DNA of 64,000 bases, from contig NZ_JQFA01000004.1 in the NCBI RefSeq assembly GCF_000763385.1, forward strand, positions 1,922,001 to 1,986,000, in the 5' to 3' direction. Shown here one piece after another: positions 1 to 8,927 of the stretch (positions are counted from its first letter, which is position 1; every line of letters begins with the position of its first letter). The DNA comes from Leptolyngbya sp. KIOST-1 (lineage in GTDB: Bacteria > Cyanobacteriota > Cyanobacteriia > Phormidesmidales > Phormidesmidaceae). Position numbers and translations under genes: made by a program. Under the pieces are notes generated by a model, which did not search any database, had not been told where the DNA came from, and saw only the letters and a program-made list of their open reading frames with translations.

Positions 1-789
1 CCAAATTTTTTCTATAAAAAACACAGCAAAAATATGGGAGGTGGTGCGGCTAGAAACTCAGGTATCGATATGGCCAAAGGTGACTTCATCGCTTTTCTAG
101 ACTCAGATGACATCTGGCTACCTAAAAAGCTTGAGATTCAGATAGGAAAAATTTTAAAGAGCAAAAAGCCACTTGAGACCTTGTCATATACCCAAAGGTC
201 TATGCAAAACACTTTTTCTGGCCATATTATGCCTGTCTTTTCTAAAGATCCTGAGGTATCTGTAGCAGATTACTTATTTGCGAAAAGGCCAGATGTTTCT
301 TTAAAAGCTTTTCTAGTCTCAGAACGAGGCGATATGCAGTCGAGCACATTAATGCTGTCGTCCCAGCTTGCTAAGAAAGTAAGATTTTGTGATGATCTTA
401 AGAAGCATCAGGACTGGGACTTTTGTTTAAGACTAGATCTAGCCGGAGCAGATTTTTTATTCGTTGACGAGCCTCTAACTCTTTGGGGCAATTCCCTAGA
501 GGCAAATAAGGTGTCTAAAATAAGTGACTATAAAATATCTCTTCAGTGGATTAATACGTACAAGGGAAAAATTTCCCCGCAGGCTTTCTTAGGTTTCATG
601 CTGATAGAGGTTTTGCCAAAAATGTTTATGCAGCGTGAAAACAAGATTTTTGCTCAGACAGTAATTTTCAGGTCTTTGATTAGACGGATAATCAATTACC
701 AAGAGTTTCAGCTATTAACTGACAAAAATATTCACTATAAAAAGCGCATAAGGAATCTATTTTTAGCTAACGATAGCACTCCTAACTAG
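1..789 (+). CDS. GT2 family glycosyltransferase, 5'-truncated by window edge
   Basis: The reading frame is open from the first base, so the true start lies outside the window. The visible part begins inside the GT-A fold: an ARNSGI motif is followed by [13 protein letters not shown], the nucleotide-sugar and metal-binding DxD region of inverting GT2 enzymes. A downstream HQDWDFCLR segment resembles the usual acceptor-side ED/DWD motif. The C-terminal ~90 residues are unlike the core and carry no membrane segment. It probably transfers one sugar onto a lipid-linked exopolysaccharide repeat unit at the cytoplasmic membrane; the sugar cannot be told. The next gene starts 4 bp after the stop, so they are co-transcribed. 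The sequence is clearly AT-rich compared with genes further right. Confidence 0.9.
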   Translation, partial: PNFFYKKHSKNMGGGAARNSGIDMAKGDFIAFLDSDDIWLPKKLEIQIGKILKSKKPLETLSYTQRSMQNTFSGHIMPVFSKDPEVSVADYLFAKRPDVSLKAFLVSERGDMQSSTLMLSSQLAKKVRFCDDLKKHQDWDFCLRLDLAGADFLFVDEPLTLWGNSLEANKVSKISDYKISLQWINTYKGKISPQAFLGFMLIEVLPKMFMQRENKIFAQTVIFRSLIRRIINYQEFQLLTDKNIHYKKRIRNLFLANDSTPN

Positions 790-793
790 CATT

Positions 794-2038
794 ATGAAAG
801 CATTAATTATTAATCAGTCAGATATTGCGGGAGGAGCTGCCATCGCAGGATTTCGCCTTCACCAGGGTTTGCTCAATAGCGGAGTTCACTCTCGCATGTT
901 AGTGGGCATTAAAAAGACACAGGAGGAAACAGTCGATATCGTTCCGCGAAAATATAGATTAGCTAATCAGGTCCGTCGTGTGTCTAGCATTTGGGGGTTG
1001 AATCATGTTCATAACGTTGGCAGTTTTTTCATACCGCAGCATCGGTACTTTAGAGAGGCTGACATCCTCAACTTCCACAACCTTCATTCTGGCTCTCTTA
1101 ACTATTTAGCAATACCACAGCTAACAGCTAAAAAGCCTGCGGTACTTACTCTTCACGACATGTGGGGTTTTACGGGACATTGCTCCTATAGCTATGACTG
1201 TCAAAAATGGCAGTTAGGCTGCGGGAACTGTCCTTACCTTGATACTTATCCTGCTATTGATAAAGACAGTAGCAGATTAGAGTGGAAGCTAAAAAGCTGG
1301 ATTTATAATCACTCTAATTTGACAATTGTGGCACCAAGTACTTGGTTAGCTCAACAGGCAAAGAAAAGCATCCTGGGCCATTTACCTTTACATCTCATTC
1401 CCTACGGTTTAGATACAGATAAATTTACACCTTTAGGTACTCGAGAATGCCGAGAAAAACTGGGAATACCCGCAGAGAAAAAAGTCTTGATGTTCGCAGC
1501 GGCCAATTTTTCTGAAACTCGCAAGGGAGGAGATCTTCTGCTTCGAGCTTTGCAGGCTTTGCCTGAAACTCTAAAGCCAAATCTGGTACTGCTAACCATC
1601 GGAAATTCAGAGGGCACCGAGCTTGAAAATCTCAGCATTCAGCATATTAATCTTGGTTATTTAACATCTGAAACCGATAAGACTATAGCTTATTCTGCCG
1701 CTGACCTATTTGTATTTCCCACTAGGGCTGACAACCTGCCCTTGGTTTTGCAAGAGAGTATGGCTTGCGGCACACCCTTAATTTCTTTTGATGTTGGAGG
1801 TGTACCTGATATGGTTCGCCCAGGAGTCACTGGCTATTTGGCTCATCCGGAAGATGTTACTGATCTATGCAATGGCATTATTCAGATTCTCGAAGACGAT
1901 GAAATGCTAGCTCAAATGAAACTGAACTGCCGCTCGATTGCTGTCAACGAGTATTCGCTTCAGACTCAGGCTGATAAGTACAAGAAGTTATTTGCCGAAA
2001 TTCTTGAGGAAAAAGTTGCTTTGAGCTGTGTAGGGTAG
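794..2038 (+). CDS. GT4 family glycosyltransferase (WcaC-like)
   Basis: A 414-residue GT-B glycosyltransferase. The N-terminus (MKALIINQSDIAGGAA) has the glycine-rich loop typical of WcaC-like enzymes that act in colanic-acid-type exopolysaccharide synthesis. A Cys-rich stretch at about residues 130-155 (HCSYSYDC, GCGNCP) is also usual in that subgroup. The donor-site segment reads ADNLPLVLQESMACGTP, in which the first acidic residue of the usual EX7E motif is replaced, as is common in this subgroup. The start ATG lies 4 bp after the preceding stop, and the next gene begins 8 bp after this one, so it sits in a tight glycosyltransferase operon. Codon use is AT-rich like its left neighbour. Donor and acceptor sugars cannot be predicted. 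Confidence 0.9.
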   Translation: MKALIINQSDIAGGAAIAGFRLHQGLLNSGVHSRMLVGIKKTQEETVDIVPRKYRLANQVRRVSSIWGLNHVHNVGSFFIPQHRYFREADILNFHNLHSGSLNYLAIPQLTAKKPAVLTLHDMWGFTGHCSYSYDCQKWQLGCGNCPYLDTYPAIDKDSSRLEWKLKSWIYNHSNLTIVAPSTWLAQQAKKSILGHLPLHLIPYGLDTDKFTPLGTRECREKLGIPAEKKVLMFAAANFSETRKGGDLLLRALQALPETLKPNLVLLTIGNSEGTELENLSIQHINLGYLTSETDKTIAYSAADLFVFPTRADNLPLVLQESMACGTPLISFDVGGVPDMVRPGVTGYLAHPEDVTDLCNGIIQILEDDEMLAQMKLNCRSIAVNEYSLQTQADKYKKLFAEILEEKVALSCVG

Positions 2039-2046
2039 CTATTTTT

Positions 2047-3144
2047 ATGACTAAAGCCCAATTTACCTTCTGTATACCCAACCTTAATAAGATAGATTTT
2101 TTGCCCGCCTGCATTAACAGCATGCTAGTCCAAGATTGTCAGGCTTGGCGCTGTGTCTTTGTTGATGGCTACTCTACCGACGGCAGCTGGGAATACATGC
2201 AGCAGTTTGCCAACGACCCCCGCTTTACCCTGCTGCGCGGCAAACGCCAGGGCATGTATGCCGACTGGAACTATTGCCTAGAGCAGGTCAACACCGAATA
2301 TTTCTATTTTCTCACCAGTGATGACCTTTGCTATCCGCAGCTGGTAAGCAAAACTACCCGCGCGTTAGATCATTGCCCCGACATTGATGCCTGTCATTTT
2401 AAGTTTGACTACATCAATGAATATGACCAAATCACCCGCACCTACACCGATATTATTGCGTCTGAGATGCCTATCTACCTCGACGCTAGCAACTATGCTC
2501 ACCGGCGGGCGGCGCTGTTTGAGTTTTTAATGCACTGTGTCTATCGCACTATCTATCGCACCATGACCTCCCTGGTGCTGCGGCGCAGCCTGATCTCACA
2601 AGTTGGGCCATTCTCCACCCAGGTCGGCTCAGCCGGTGACTACGACTGGACCATGCGTCTCACCATGCACACAGATACTCTATTTATTCCGGAAACCCTT
2701 ACCGCATGGCGTAAATATGAAGGGCAGGCCACGCAGTCGCCTCATTCAGTAGGCAACAATAGACGTATTTTTGAGATTGCAAAGGCCAACCTTTGCCAGA
2801 TTCAGCAGGGTTCCGAAGCTAGTTCATTCGGTCCTGCCCTCGATCCAACACTGACGCTGTCATTTTTATCCCGCGATTACGAGTTTGCCCTTTACAACCA
2901 AATACATCAAGCGACTAATATAGCAAATGCTCTGGATGCCCTTTTGCAGGCGACCCAAGCATTTCCCCTACATTATTTACAAGCCTTACTAAAACGTCTC
3001 GGCCTGTCATCACGGCAGTCCTGCCTAACGAAAAATGTATTAGCTAAGCAGCTTATTCAGAATAATCAGCTTCAATGGCCACCATTGCCACTGAAACTCT
3101 CCTCAACTGAGGATACAACCCCTAGCACTCAGGCCACCAGGTAA
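2047..3144 (+). CDS. GT2 family glycosyltransferase
   Basis: A 365-residue protein that begins directly with a GT-A fold (FTFCIPNLNK), followed by FVDGYSTDGSW and the DxD-like segment YFLTSDDLCYP at about residues 92-102. A later GDYDWTMRL matches the acceptor/base region of GT2 enzymes. The C-terminal ~100 residues are not conserved in any family I recognise. It is a cytoplasmic inverting transferase predicted to add a sugar during exopolysaccharide assembly. The gene is 8 bp from its upstream neighbour and abuts the GTG start of the next gene with no gap, which indicates translational coupling. Confidence 0.9.
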   Translation: MTKAQFTFCIPNLNKIDFLPACINSMLVQDCQAWRCVFVDGYSTDGSWEYMQQFANDPRFTLLRGKRQGMYADWNYCLEQVNTEYFYFLTSDDLCYPQLVSKTTRALDHCPDIDACHFKFDYINEYDQITRTYTDIIASEMPIYLDASNYAHRRAALFEFLMHCVYRTIYRTMTSLVLRRSLISQVGPFSTQVGSAGDYDWTMRLTMHTDTLFIPETLTAWRKYEGQATQSPHSVGNNRRIFEIAKANLCQIQQGSEASSFGPALDPTLTLSFLSRDYEFALYNQIHQATNIANALDALLQATQAFPLHYLQALLKRLGLSSRQSCLTKNVLAKQLIQNNQLQWPPLPLKLSSTEDTTPSTQATR

Positions 3145-4287
3145 GTGAAAAGCAATCCCATGTTGCACCAAAAGACACTCAAAACTGGGGACCAAAGCTT
3201 GAACATCAAGGAGCTCTCCTTCACCGTTGGCAAACCGCCTCAATTTGCCGAAAACCCTTATCAAGAAAATTTGATTAGAGGTTTGGAAGGTAAAGGGATC
3301 CATTGCCTGAGGGAAAACTTAAACTATTTACTTCTAGCACAACTTAGAAACAACAACAAAATCGACATCATTCACCTTGACTGGTTGCACCCTTACTACA
3401 AAAGTCGTAACCGTTTTACTTCCACAATCCGGTGTTTATCCTTTATCAATAAAATATCTCTGCTAAAGCTACAGGGGAGCAAACTAGTATGGACAGCTCA
3501 CAACCTGACTAGTCACAGTGGGTCTAATCCTGTCCTGGATCGGTTAGTCAGTAGCTTTGTGGTCAAAACCGCTGATGCAATTATTGCCCACTGCGAAGCT
3601 GCTAAAGAACAAATTATTTTGGACTTTAAGCTAAAGAACCCTGAGAAAGTTTATGTGATCCCCCACGGCAATTATATAGATTGCTACCCCAACACCACTA
3701 GTGCCCAGGCAGCCCGCTCTCAGTTGGGCATTGCTCCAGATGCCGTAACGCTTTTGTTTATGGGCATTATTCGCCCCAACAAAGGCATCTACGACTTGAT
3801 CAACGCCGTTGAAGCCTTAGGCGACTCCAGACTACACCTGCTGGTAGTCGGCAAACCCTACCCCGGAGAAGCAGAGCACATTCGCCAGCGGCTCAGCCAA
3901 TTGCCAAGCACTACTTTTATTCCAGAGTACGTACCCAACGACAAGATTCAGCTCTATATGAATGCTGCCGATGTTGTGGCCTTCCCCTACAAAAATATTC
4001 TGACCTCTGGAGCTGTAATCCTAGCCATGTCCTACGGTCGGGCCTGCATTGCCCCTCGCCTCGGTTGTATGGCAGAAACATTAGAAAATTCTAGGGGAGC
4101 TTTCCTGTACGACTCTAAAAACCCTGAAGGTTTAAAGGAAGCCATCCAAAAAGCTTTGGATGCCAGTGCTAGCCTCGCCGCCATGGGTGCCTACAACCGC
4201 AAACAGGCCGATCGATGGAACTGGAATGCGATCGCTCAGATGACTTTGGAGGTTTACCAACATACCTTCAACCATCCCTGTGATTAA
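3145..4287 (+). CDS. GT4 family glycosyltransferase
   Basis: A 380-residue GT-B enzyme. The listed start is a GTG directly after the previous stop (TAAGTG); an in-frame ATG at 3160 is the alternative. The C-terminal half shows the GT4 nucleotide-sugar site: LLFMGIIRPNKGI near residue 205 and LTSGAVILAMSYGRACIAP near residue 290. The second segment lacks the first Glu of the canonical EX7E motif, a variation found in some exopolysaccharide transferases. The N-terminal acceptor domain contains IIHLDWLHP, where the active-site region is expected. No membrane segment is visible, so it probably acts at the inner face of the membrane on a lipid-linked acceptor. Confidence 0.88.
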   Translation: MKSNPMLHQKTLKTGDQSLNIKELSFTVGKPPQFAENPYQENLIRGLEGKGIHCLRENLNYLLLAQLRNNNKIDIIHLDWLHPYYKSRNRFTSTIRCLSFINKISLLKLQGSKLVWTAHNLTSHSGSNPVLDRLVSSFVVKTADAIIAHCEAAKEQIILDFKLKNPEKVYVIPHGNYIDCYPNTTSAQAARSQLGIAPDAVTLLFMGIIRPNKGIYDLINAVEALGDSRLHLLVVGKPYPGEAEHIRQRLSQLPSTTFIPEYVPNDKIQLYMNAADVVAFPYKNILTSGAVILAMSYGRACIAPRLGCMAETLENSRGAFLYDSKNPEGLKEAIQKALDASASLAAMGAYNRKQADRWNWNAIAQMTLEVYQHTFNHPCD

Positions 4288-4305
4288 TTATATTAATTAA
4301 GTACT

Positions 4306-5562
4306 ATGAAAATTTTTAGAATTTCCATTCCATTTTGGCAGCACTGGCTACAAATTCTTGATCAGCATCCAAACCTGATCAGCAAAACGTGGAGTGAACA
4401 ACAGCAAATTATCAGTGAAAATTGGTTTGGCTACCCTCCCAACTGGAAAGCAGCCTTTGAACCGCTAGGTTATGAGGTAACTGAAGCTTTTGTCAACATT
4501 GATCAGCTTCAAAGGAAGTGGGTAAATGATCACCAATATGCCTTCAAGCAAGATCATTGGTTGATAGATATTGTAGAAGCCCAAATTGTGCATGAGAAGC
4601 CAGATATTCTGTTTCTCGCTGACACCTCTAGATTTTCTGCCGAATGGATTAATGAAATAAAAGAGAAGTGTCCATCCATTAAGCTAGTGGCCGCCTGGTG
4701 TGGAGTTCCATGGAAAGATAGTTCCATCTTTAAAGCCTGTGATCTTGTTCTTTCCTGCATTCCTGAACTGGTTGAAAAATTCAATCAAGCTGGATGCTGC
4801 GGACGGCATGTAAATCATGCATTCGACAACCGGCTTCTGAACAAACTAAATTCTTCCGTCACGCCCACCATTGACTTTTCATTTGTGGGCAATATAAATC
4901 GCAACAATACTTTTCACCTAGAAAGAGATTATATCCTTGAAAGGATTGTAGAGTTTGTCAATATTGAAATTTATTCACCTATTACCAACCACAAAGAAAC
5001 CCTCACCGATCTAGCGAAACTCGCCGCCAAATCCAGCCTGTATGATGTCCACACTTGGCTAAAAAAGGCTCCTGGCATAGCCACCGTAGCTGAGAGTTTA
5101 CCAATTTTCAAGAAAGTATCTCAGTTGCCCTCAAAGCCTCGCCGTCGGGTTAATCCTAAACTGAAACCCTATCTTAAGCAGCCCGTGTATGGCTTGTCCA
5201 TGTTTGAGGTTCTACAGTCCTCTAAACTTACCTTTAACAAGCATATTGATGCGTCACCCAGATCAGCATCAAATCTGCGGTTGTTCGAAGCTACGGGCGT
5301 TGGAACCTGCCTGGTTACTGACCATAAAGACAATATAAAGCTATTATTTGAACCTGATCATGAAGTCGTAACCTATAAGTCGGCTGATGAATGCGTTGAA
5401 AAAGTCAATTGGCTGTTGCAACATCCCAAGCACAGGCAAGCCATCGCCGAATCGGGACAAAGACGAACTCTGAACGAACATACTTTAGGTCACCGAGCTA
5501 AAAGCATTGATGAAATATTCAAAAAAGCCCTAGCTCAAAACACCAGAACATTACGTTGTTAA
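4306..5562 (+). CDS. CgeB-like glycosyltransferase family 1 protein
   Basis: A 418-residue protein with the organisation of CgeB/spore-maturation-type glycosyltransferases: an N-terminal domain ending around ACDLVLSCIPELVEKF, then a middle domain opening with DFSFVGNINRNN (where related proteins have a short FxGN motif), and a C-terminal segment with ASNLRLFEATGVGTCL near residue 325, the family's donor-site signature. CgeB-type enzymes modify surface polysaccharides or proteins. AT content remains high. It is 18 bp downstream of the preceding transferase and probably in the same transcript. The sugar is unknown. Confidence 0.8.
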   Translation: MKIFRISIPFWQHWLQILDQHPNLISKTWSEQQQIISENWFGYPPNWKAAFEPLGYEVTEAFVNIDQLQRKWVNDHQYAFKQDHWLIDIVEAQIVHEKPDILFLADTSRFSAEWINEIKEKCPSIKLVAAWCGVPWKDSSIFKACDLVLSCIPELVEKFNQAGCCGRHVNHAFDNRLLNKLNSSVTPTIDFSFVGNINRNNTFHLERDYILERIVEFVNIEIYSPITNHKETLTDLAKLAAKSSLYDVHTWLKKAPGIATVAESLPIFKKVSQLPSKPRRRVNPKLKPYLKQPVYGLSMFEVLQSSKLTFNKHIDASPRSASNLRLFEATGVGTCLVTDHKDNIKLLFEPDHEVVTYKSADECVEKVNWLLQHPKHRQAIAESGQRRTLNEHTLGHRAKSIDEIFKKALAQNTRTLRC

Positions 5563-5654
5563 GCCCTGGAAACGGAAGCCATACTAGGCAGTAAAAGTGC
5601 AGATAAAAATTTTGCTTCTTCCATTACCTATATGTCTATTGTCAGAGGTTAACA

Positions 5655-6608
5655 ATGAAACTGATTGAGCATAAAATATATATCGTTCCCCTTCAGTTTG
5701 ACTCTTCAAAACTCATTACTCGGGCTACAGGTCTCAAGTACGCCTCTGATATGACCTGGGACTGTGACACCATCGATCATTTAGATCGGCACACAGATAA
5801 ATTAAATATTATAGATTGTCGCATTACCGAGGCTGAGTGCGAGTTCTTAGAAAACTATATTAGCCAACATAAGACCACACCCTTTATGTTGACCATCGCC
5901 GATCCTTACGAGTCGAAATGTAAGGATCACTGGTATTACAAAATGCTGTTTCGGGTTAAGAATATGCCAAATGTCACATTCTTAACCAAATATTTGCCCG
6001 CTGAAATCGTCAAAACCCTCCAAGATTCAATCCCAGAAGACAAGATGGTCTTCATTCCCTATCCTTTTGTCGATAGCTATAGCTCCAGCTCAAATTTTAA
6101 GCATCGACGTAAAAAGGTTATTTTTTCAGGCTCTATTGGAAGTATCTATCCCTATCGCTGTCGATTTCGCAGGCGGGTTAAGCTCAACCCCCTGCTATGG
6201 TCTAAAGTAACCTTTCTAGAACACCCCGGCTATGCTGACATAGGAGAAAATCTAAAGCATCAAGTGATTGGCGAAGCGTATATTGACCTTCTATCCAACT
6301 ATCGGTTTATGTTTGTTAGCCCCTCACGATGTGGGCTGGAGTTTATGAAATATCGAGAATGTGCCTATGCCCGCTGTGTACCAATAGGTAAAGCCCCCGA
6401 CAGCTTTAGTGAAGCCATGAGCAGTGCTTTCCTCCACCTAGACTTCGATCGCATTTACCAATCACTCCAAAAGTGCTTCTCAATTCCTGTCGATGAGCTT
6501 GAAGCCAGGTCAAAAAGCTATTACGAAGCGTTTGCAGCCGAACGAAACCCAGAGATTTTAAACAAAAAGCTCGATGCTTTTCTTGAGTCACGTGGTTTTA
6601 TCGAGTGA
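5655..6608 (+). CDS. Unrecognised protein of the glycosyltransferase island, possibly a GT-B-type transferase
   Basis: I do not recognise a family with certainty. The 317-residue protein has no signal peptide or membrane span. The C-terminal half has a pattern that recalls exostosin/CgeB-like GT-B enzymes: KKVIFSGSIGSIYPYR near residue 150, then RFMFVSPSRCGLEFMKYRECAYARCVPIG near residues 216-245, where a surface-coat transferase would have its donor-binding E...E region. The N-terminal half contains a conserved-looking FMLTIADPYESK segment. It follows the CgeB-like gene by 92 bp and precedes a GT4 gene, so a role in glycan synthesis is inferred from position. A structure prediction would decide whether it is a GT-B fold. 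Confidence 0.6.
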   Translation: MKLIEHKIYIVPLQFDSSKLITRATGLKYASDMTWDCDTIDHLDRHTDKLNIIDCRITEAECEFLENYISQHKTTPFMLTIADPYESKCKDHWYYKMLFRVKNMPNVTFLTKYLPAEIVKTLQDSIPEDKMVFIPYPFVDSYSSSSNFKHRRKKVIFSGSIGSIYPYRCRFRRRVKLNPLLWSKVTFLEHPGYADIGENLKHQVIGEAYIDLLSNYRFMFVSPSRCGLEFMKYRECAYARCVPIGKAPDSFSEAMSSAFLHLDFDRIYQSLQKCFSIPVDELEARSKSYYEAFAAERNPEILNKKLDAFLESRGFIE

Positions 6609-6660
6609 GTGTGCCAGTTTTGTGCTGTGGGTTAGCATCTAGCACTCCCAAATCCTTCCC

Positions 6661-7875
6661 ATGAAAATCGCTCTAATCAGCTTTGAGTACCCACCCGACA
6701 CAGCCTACGGGGGCATCGCCACCTACGTCCAGCAGGCTGCAACCATCCTGGCCCAGCGAGGCCATCAGGTTGAAGTGTTTGCCGGCAGCCGCACTCGCAC
6801 AGGCTCCCTGCCGGACGGCGACATAAGTATTCACCGCATTCAAGTCAACCAAAAAGTTGACTTTATCCGGGCCGTGGTGCCCGTGTTCCTGGAGCGCCAC
6901 CGCGCCGTCAACTTTGACGTCATGGAGGGTCCAGAGTACGGAGCCGATGCCGCTGCGATCGCCCAGGCTGTGCCCAAACTGCCCCTGGTGGTCAAACTCC
7001 ACACTCCCAGCGAACTGATTGCCGCCTACGAAGGTCGACCCAACTTGTTAGGCCAGCTTCGTACTCGTCTTGGTGCCCTCAGACGCGGCATTCACCCCTT
7101 CCGGGATTTAGAACGCACCCACACCCTCGACGCCGATGAAGTTGCGGCCCCCTCCTGGGCCCTGGGCAAAGACCTGATGCAGCGGTGGGGCCTTGACCCT
7201 GAAAAGGTTCATCAATTTCCGCTGCCTTTTACCCCGAACCCACGATTGCTCGACATTCCCATCGAAACGTCAACCCAACGAGTTACCTTCATCGGGCGCT
7301 TAGATATCAAGAAAGGAGTAACTGATCTGGCCGAAGCCATTCCAGCGGTTTTAGAACAGGTGCCTGGAACCCGATTTCGCTTCATCGGGCGCAATGGCCT
7401 ATCGCCAGTGCCCCATCAGGACATGCAGCAGTTTTTAACCCAAAAACTAGCTCCCTATTTAGAGGCCGTAGAGTTTACTGGGCAGGTACCAGCCGCCGAA
7501 ATTCCAGACTACCTGGCCGATACCGATATTTGCATCTTTCCTAGCCGGTGGGAGAGCTTTGGCCTGGTCTGCCTGGAGGCCATGGCTGCCGGGCGCGGGG
7601 TAATCGGCAGTCGCGCCGGGGGAATGGCCGAAATTCTTACCAGCGATCGAGTAGGACGACTGGTGCCACCAGAACGACCGGACGCGATCGCCGCCGCCAT
7701 TCTCGAACTACTGGAAAATTCAGAGCTGCGGCAGCAGCTGGGTTGCCAGGCTCGACAAAACGTACTGGACGAGTACAGTGGCGATCGCATTGCCCAGCTT
7801 CAGGAAGCTAGCTATGAACGTGCGATCGCAGTCCGGCAGAAAAGTCCCCCTCGTCCGCGTCGCCTGCTGCTTTGA
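6661..7875 (+). CDS. GT4 family glycosyltransferase
   Basis: A 404-residue classical retaining GT4 enzyme. The N-terminus (SFEYPPDTAYGGIATY) has the glycine loop of the acceptor domain. The C-terminal Rossmann domain has VTFIGRLDIKKGV near residue 210 and the complete EX7E donor motif ESFGLVCLEAMAAG near residue 300. It marks a change in base composition: from here on GC content rises and HIP1 octamers appear, unlike the six genes to its left. Its stop overlaps the possible TTG/ATG start of the next glycosyltransferase, consistent with coupled translation. Confidence 0.93.
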   Translation: MKIALISFEYPPDTAYGGIATYVQQAATILAQRGHQVEVFAGSRTRTGSLPDGDISIHRIQVNQKVDFIRAVVPVFLERHRAVNFDVMEGPEYGADAAAIAQAVPKLPLVVKLHTPSELIAAYEGRPNLLGQLRTRLGALRRGIHPFRDLERTHTLDADEVAAPSWALGKDLMQRWGLDPEKVHQFPLPFTPNPRLLDIPIETSTQRVTFIGRLDIKKGVTDLAEAIPAVLEQVPGTRFRFIGRNGLSPVPHQDMQQFLTQKLAPYLEAVEFTGQVPAAEIPDYLADTDICIFPSRWESFGLVCLEAMAAGRGVIGSRAGGMAEILTSDRVGRLVPPERPDAIAAAILELLENSELRQQLGCQARQNVLDEYSGDRIAQLQEASYERAIAVRQKSPPRPRRLLL

Positions 7876-7937
7876 TGCTACGCCCGCCTGTTTACCCACT
7901 ACCGTTGATCCATTCGGCCATGCTAGATCCCAACCCT

Positions 7938-8906
7938 ATGTCAACTCCCCTGGTCAGCGTTGTGATTCCAACCTATAACCGCAGCGACTACCTGCGAGAT
8001 GCGATCGCCAGCGCCCTGGGCCAAACCTACACCAATATCGAAATTGTCGTCACCGACGATTGCAGCCCCAGCAGCCCTAAAGACTTGGTTGAGTCCTTCA
8101 ATGACCCTCGGATTCGGTTTTTGCAAAATTCAAAAAATCTCGGCATCACCCTGAACATCACCAATGGCTTTAAGGCGGCAAACGGCAAGTACGTGGCCAG
8201 CCTCAACGATGACGATCGCTGGACTCCTGATTTCTTAGCCAAACTGGTGCCGCCCCTAGAGGCTAATCCAAACCTATCGGTGGCGTTTTGTGACCACGCC
8301 ATCATTGACGCCGATGGCCAGGTAGACCTGGTAGCTACTCAACAAAACAGCCAGCGTTGGCAGCGTGCCCAACTTCCCGAAGGCACTTACCAGCCGTTTT
8401 GGAAACTGGCCCTGGTCGATCGAGCAGTCTCCTGTGCAGCAGCGGCAGTCATCCGCAAAGATGTCGTTGATTGGCAGGAGTTGAGCACCGCTGGTGTCCA
8501 GGGCATGGGCCGCCACTGGGACTACTTTTTGGGTTATCTGGTCTGCCGCCAGGGCCATGGAGCCTACTACTGCCCCGAATACCTAACTCAGTATCGCGTT
8601 CATGACCAAAATATTACCGCCCTCACCAACCGGAAAAACAACTCCACCAAAATCAACTCTGGATTCTCGCGGGTGTACTGCTACGAGCGCTACCTGGCCG
8701 ATCATCAGCTTCAGGAACTGTGGCCCTATTTCAGACAGCAGTTGGCGATCGGCAAGACCACCCTGGGTATTGGTCTGCTGCGCGACGGCAAAGCTCGCCA
8801 GGCTCGCCCCTATTTCTGGCAAGCGCTACGGCAAAATTTGAATCCACGCACCGCTGCTGCCTTGGTGCTGAGCTTTATGCCGTCTCCTCTATTGAATCGA
8901 GTTTGA
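7938..8906 (+). CDS. GT2 family glycosyltransferase
   Basis: Inverting GT-A enzyme of about 322 residues. The start at 7938 gives the family-typical opening MSTPLVSVVIPTYNR; longer in-frame starts at 7920, 7875 (ATG overlapping the previous stop) or 7872 (TTG) cannot be excluded. The nucleotide-sugar site follows as VVTDDCS and then ASLNDDDRW, the DxD motif, near residue 90. A GRHWDYFLGY segment near residue 195 corresponds to the acceptor-side motif. The N-terminal extension offered by the longer starts looks unrelated to the GT2 fold, which is why the shorter form is preferred. Confidence 0.9.
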   Translation: MSTPLVSVVIPTYNRSDYLRDAIASALGQTYTNIEIVVTDDCSPSSPKDLVESFNDPRIRFLQNSKNLGITLNITNGFKAANGKYVASLNDDDRWTPDFLAKLVPPLEANPNLSVAFCDHAIIDADGQVDLVATQQNSQRWQRAQLPEGTYQPFWKLALVDRAVSCAAAAVIRKDVVDWQELSTAGVQGMGRHWDYFLGYLVCRQGHGAYYCPEYLTQYRVHDQNITALTNRKNNSTKINSGFSRVYCYERYLADHQLQELWPYFRQQLAIGKTTLGIGLLRDGKARQARPYFWQALRQNLNPRTAAALVLSFMPSPLLNRV

Positions 8907-8927
8907 AGCTGCCCGGCAAATAGCACG

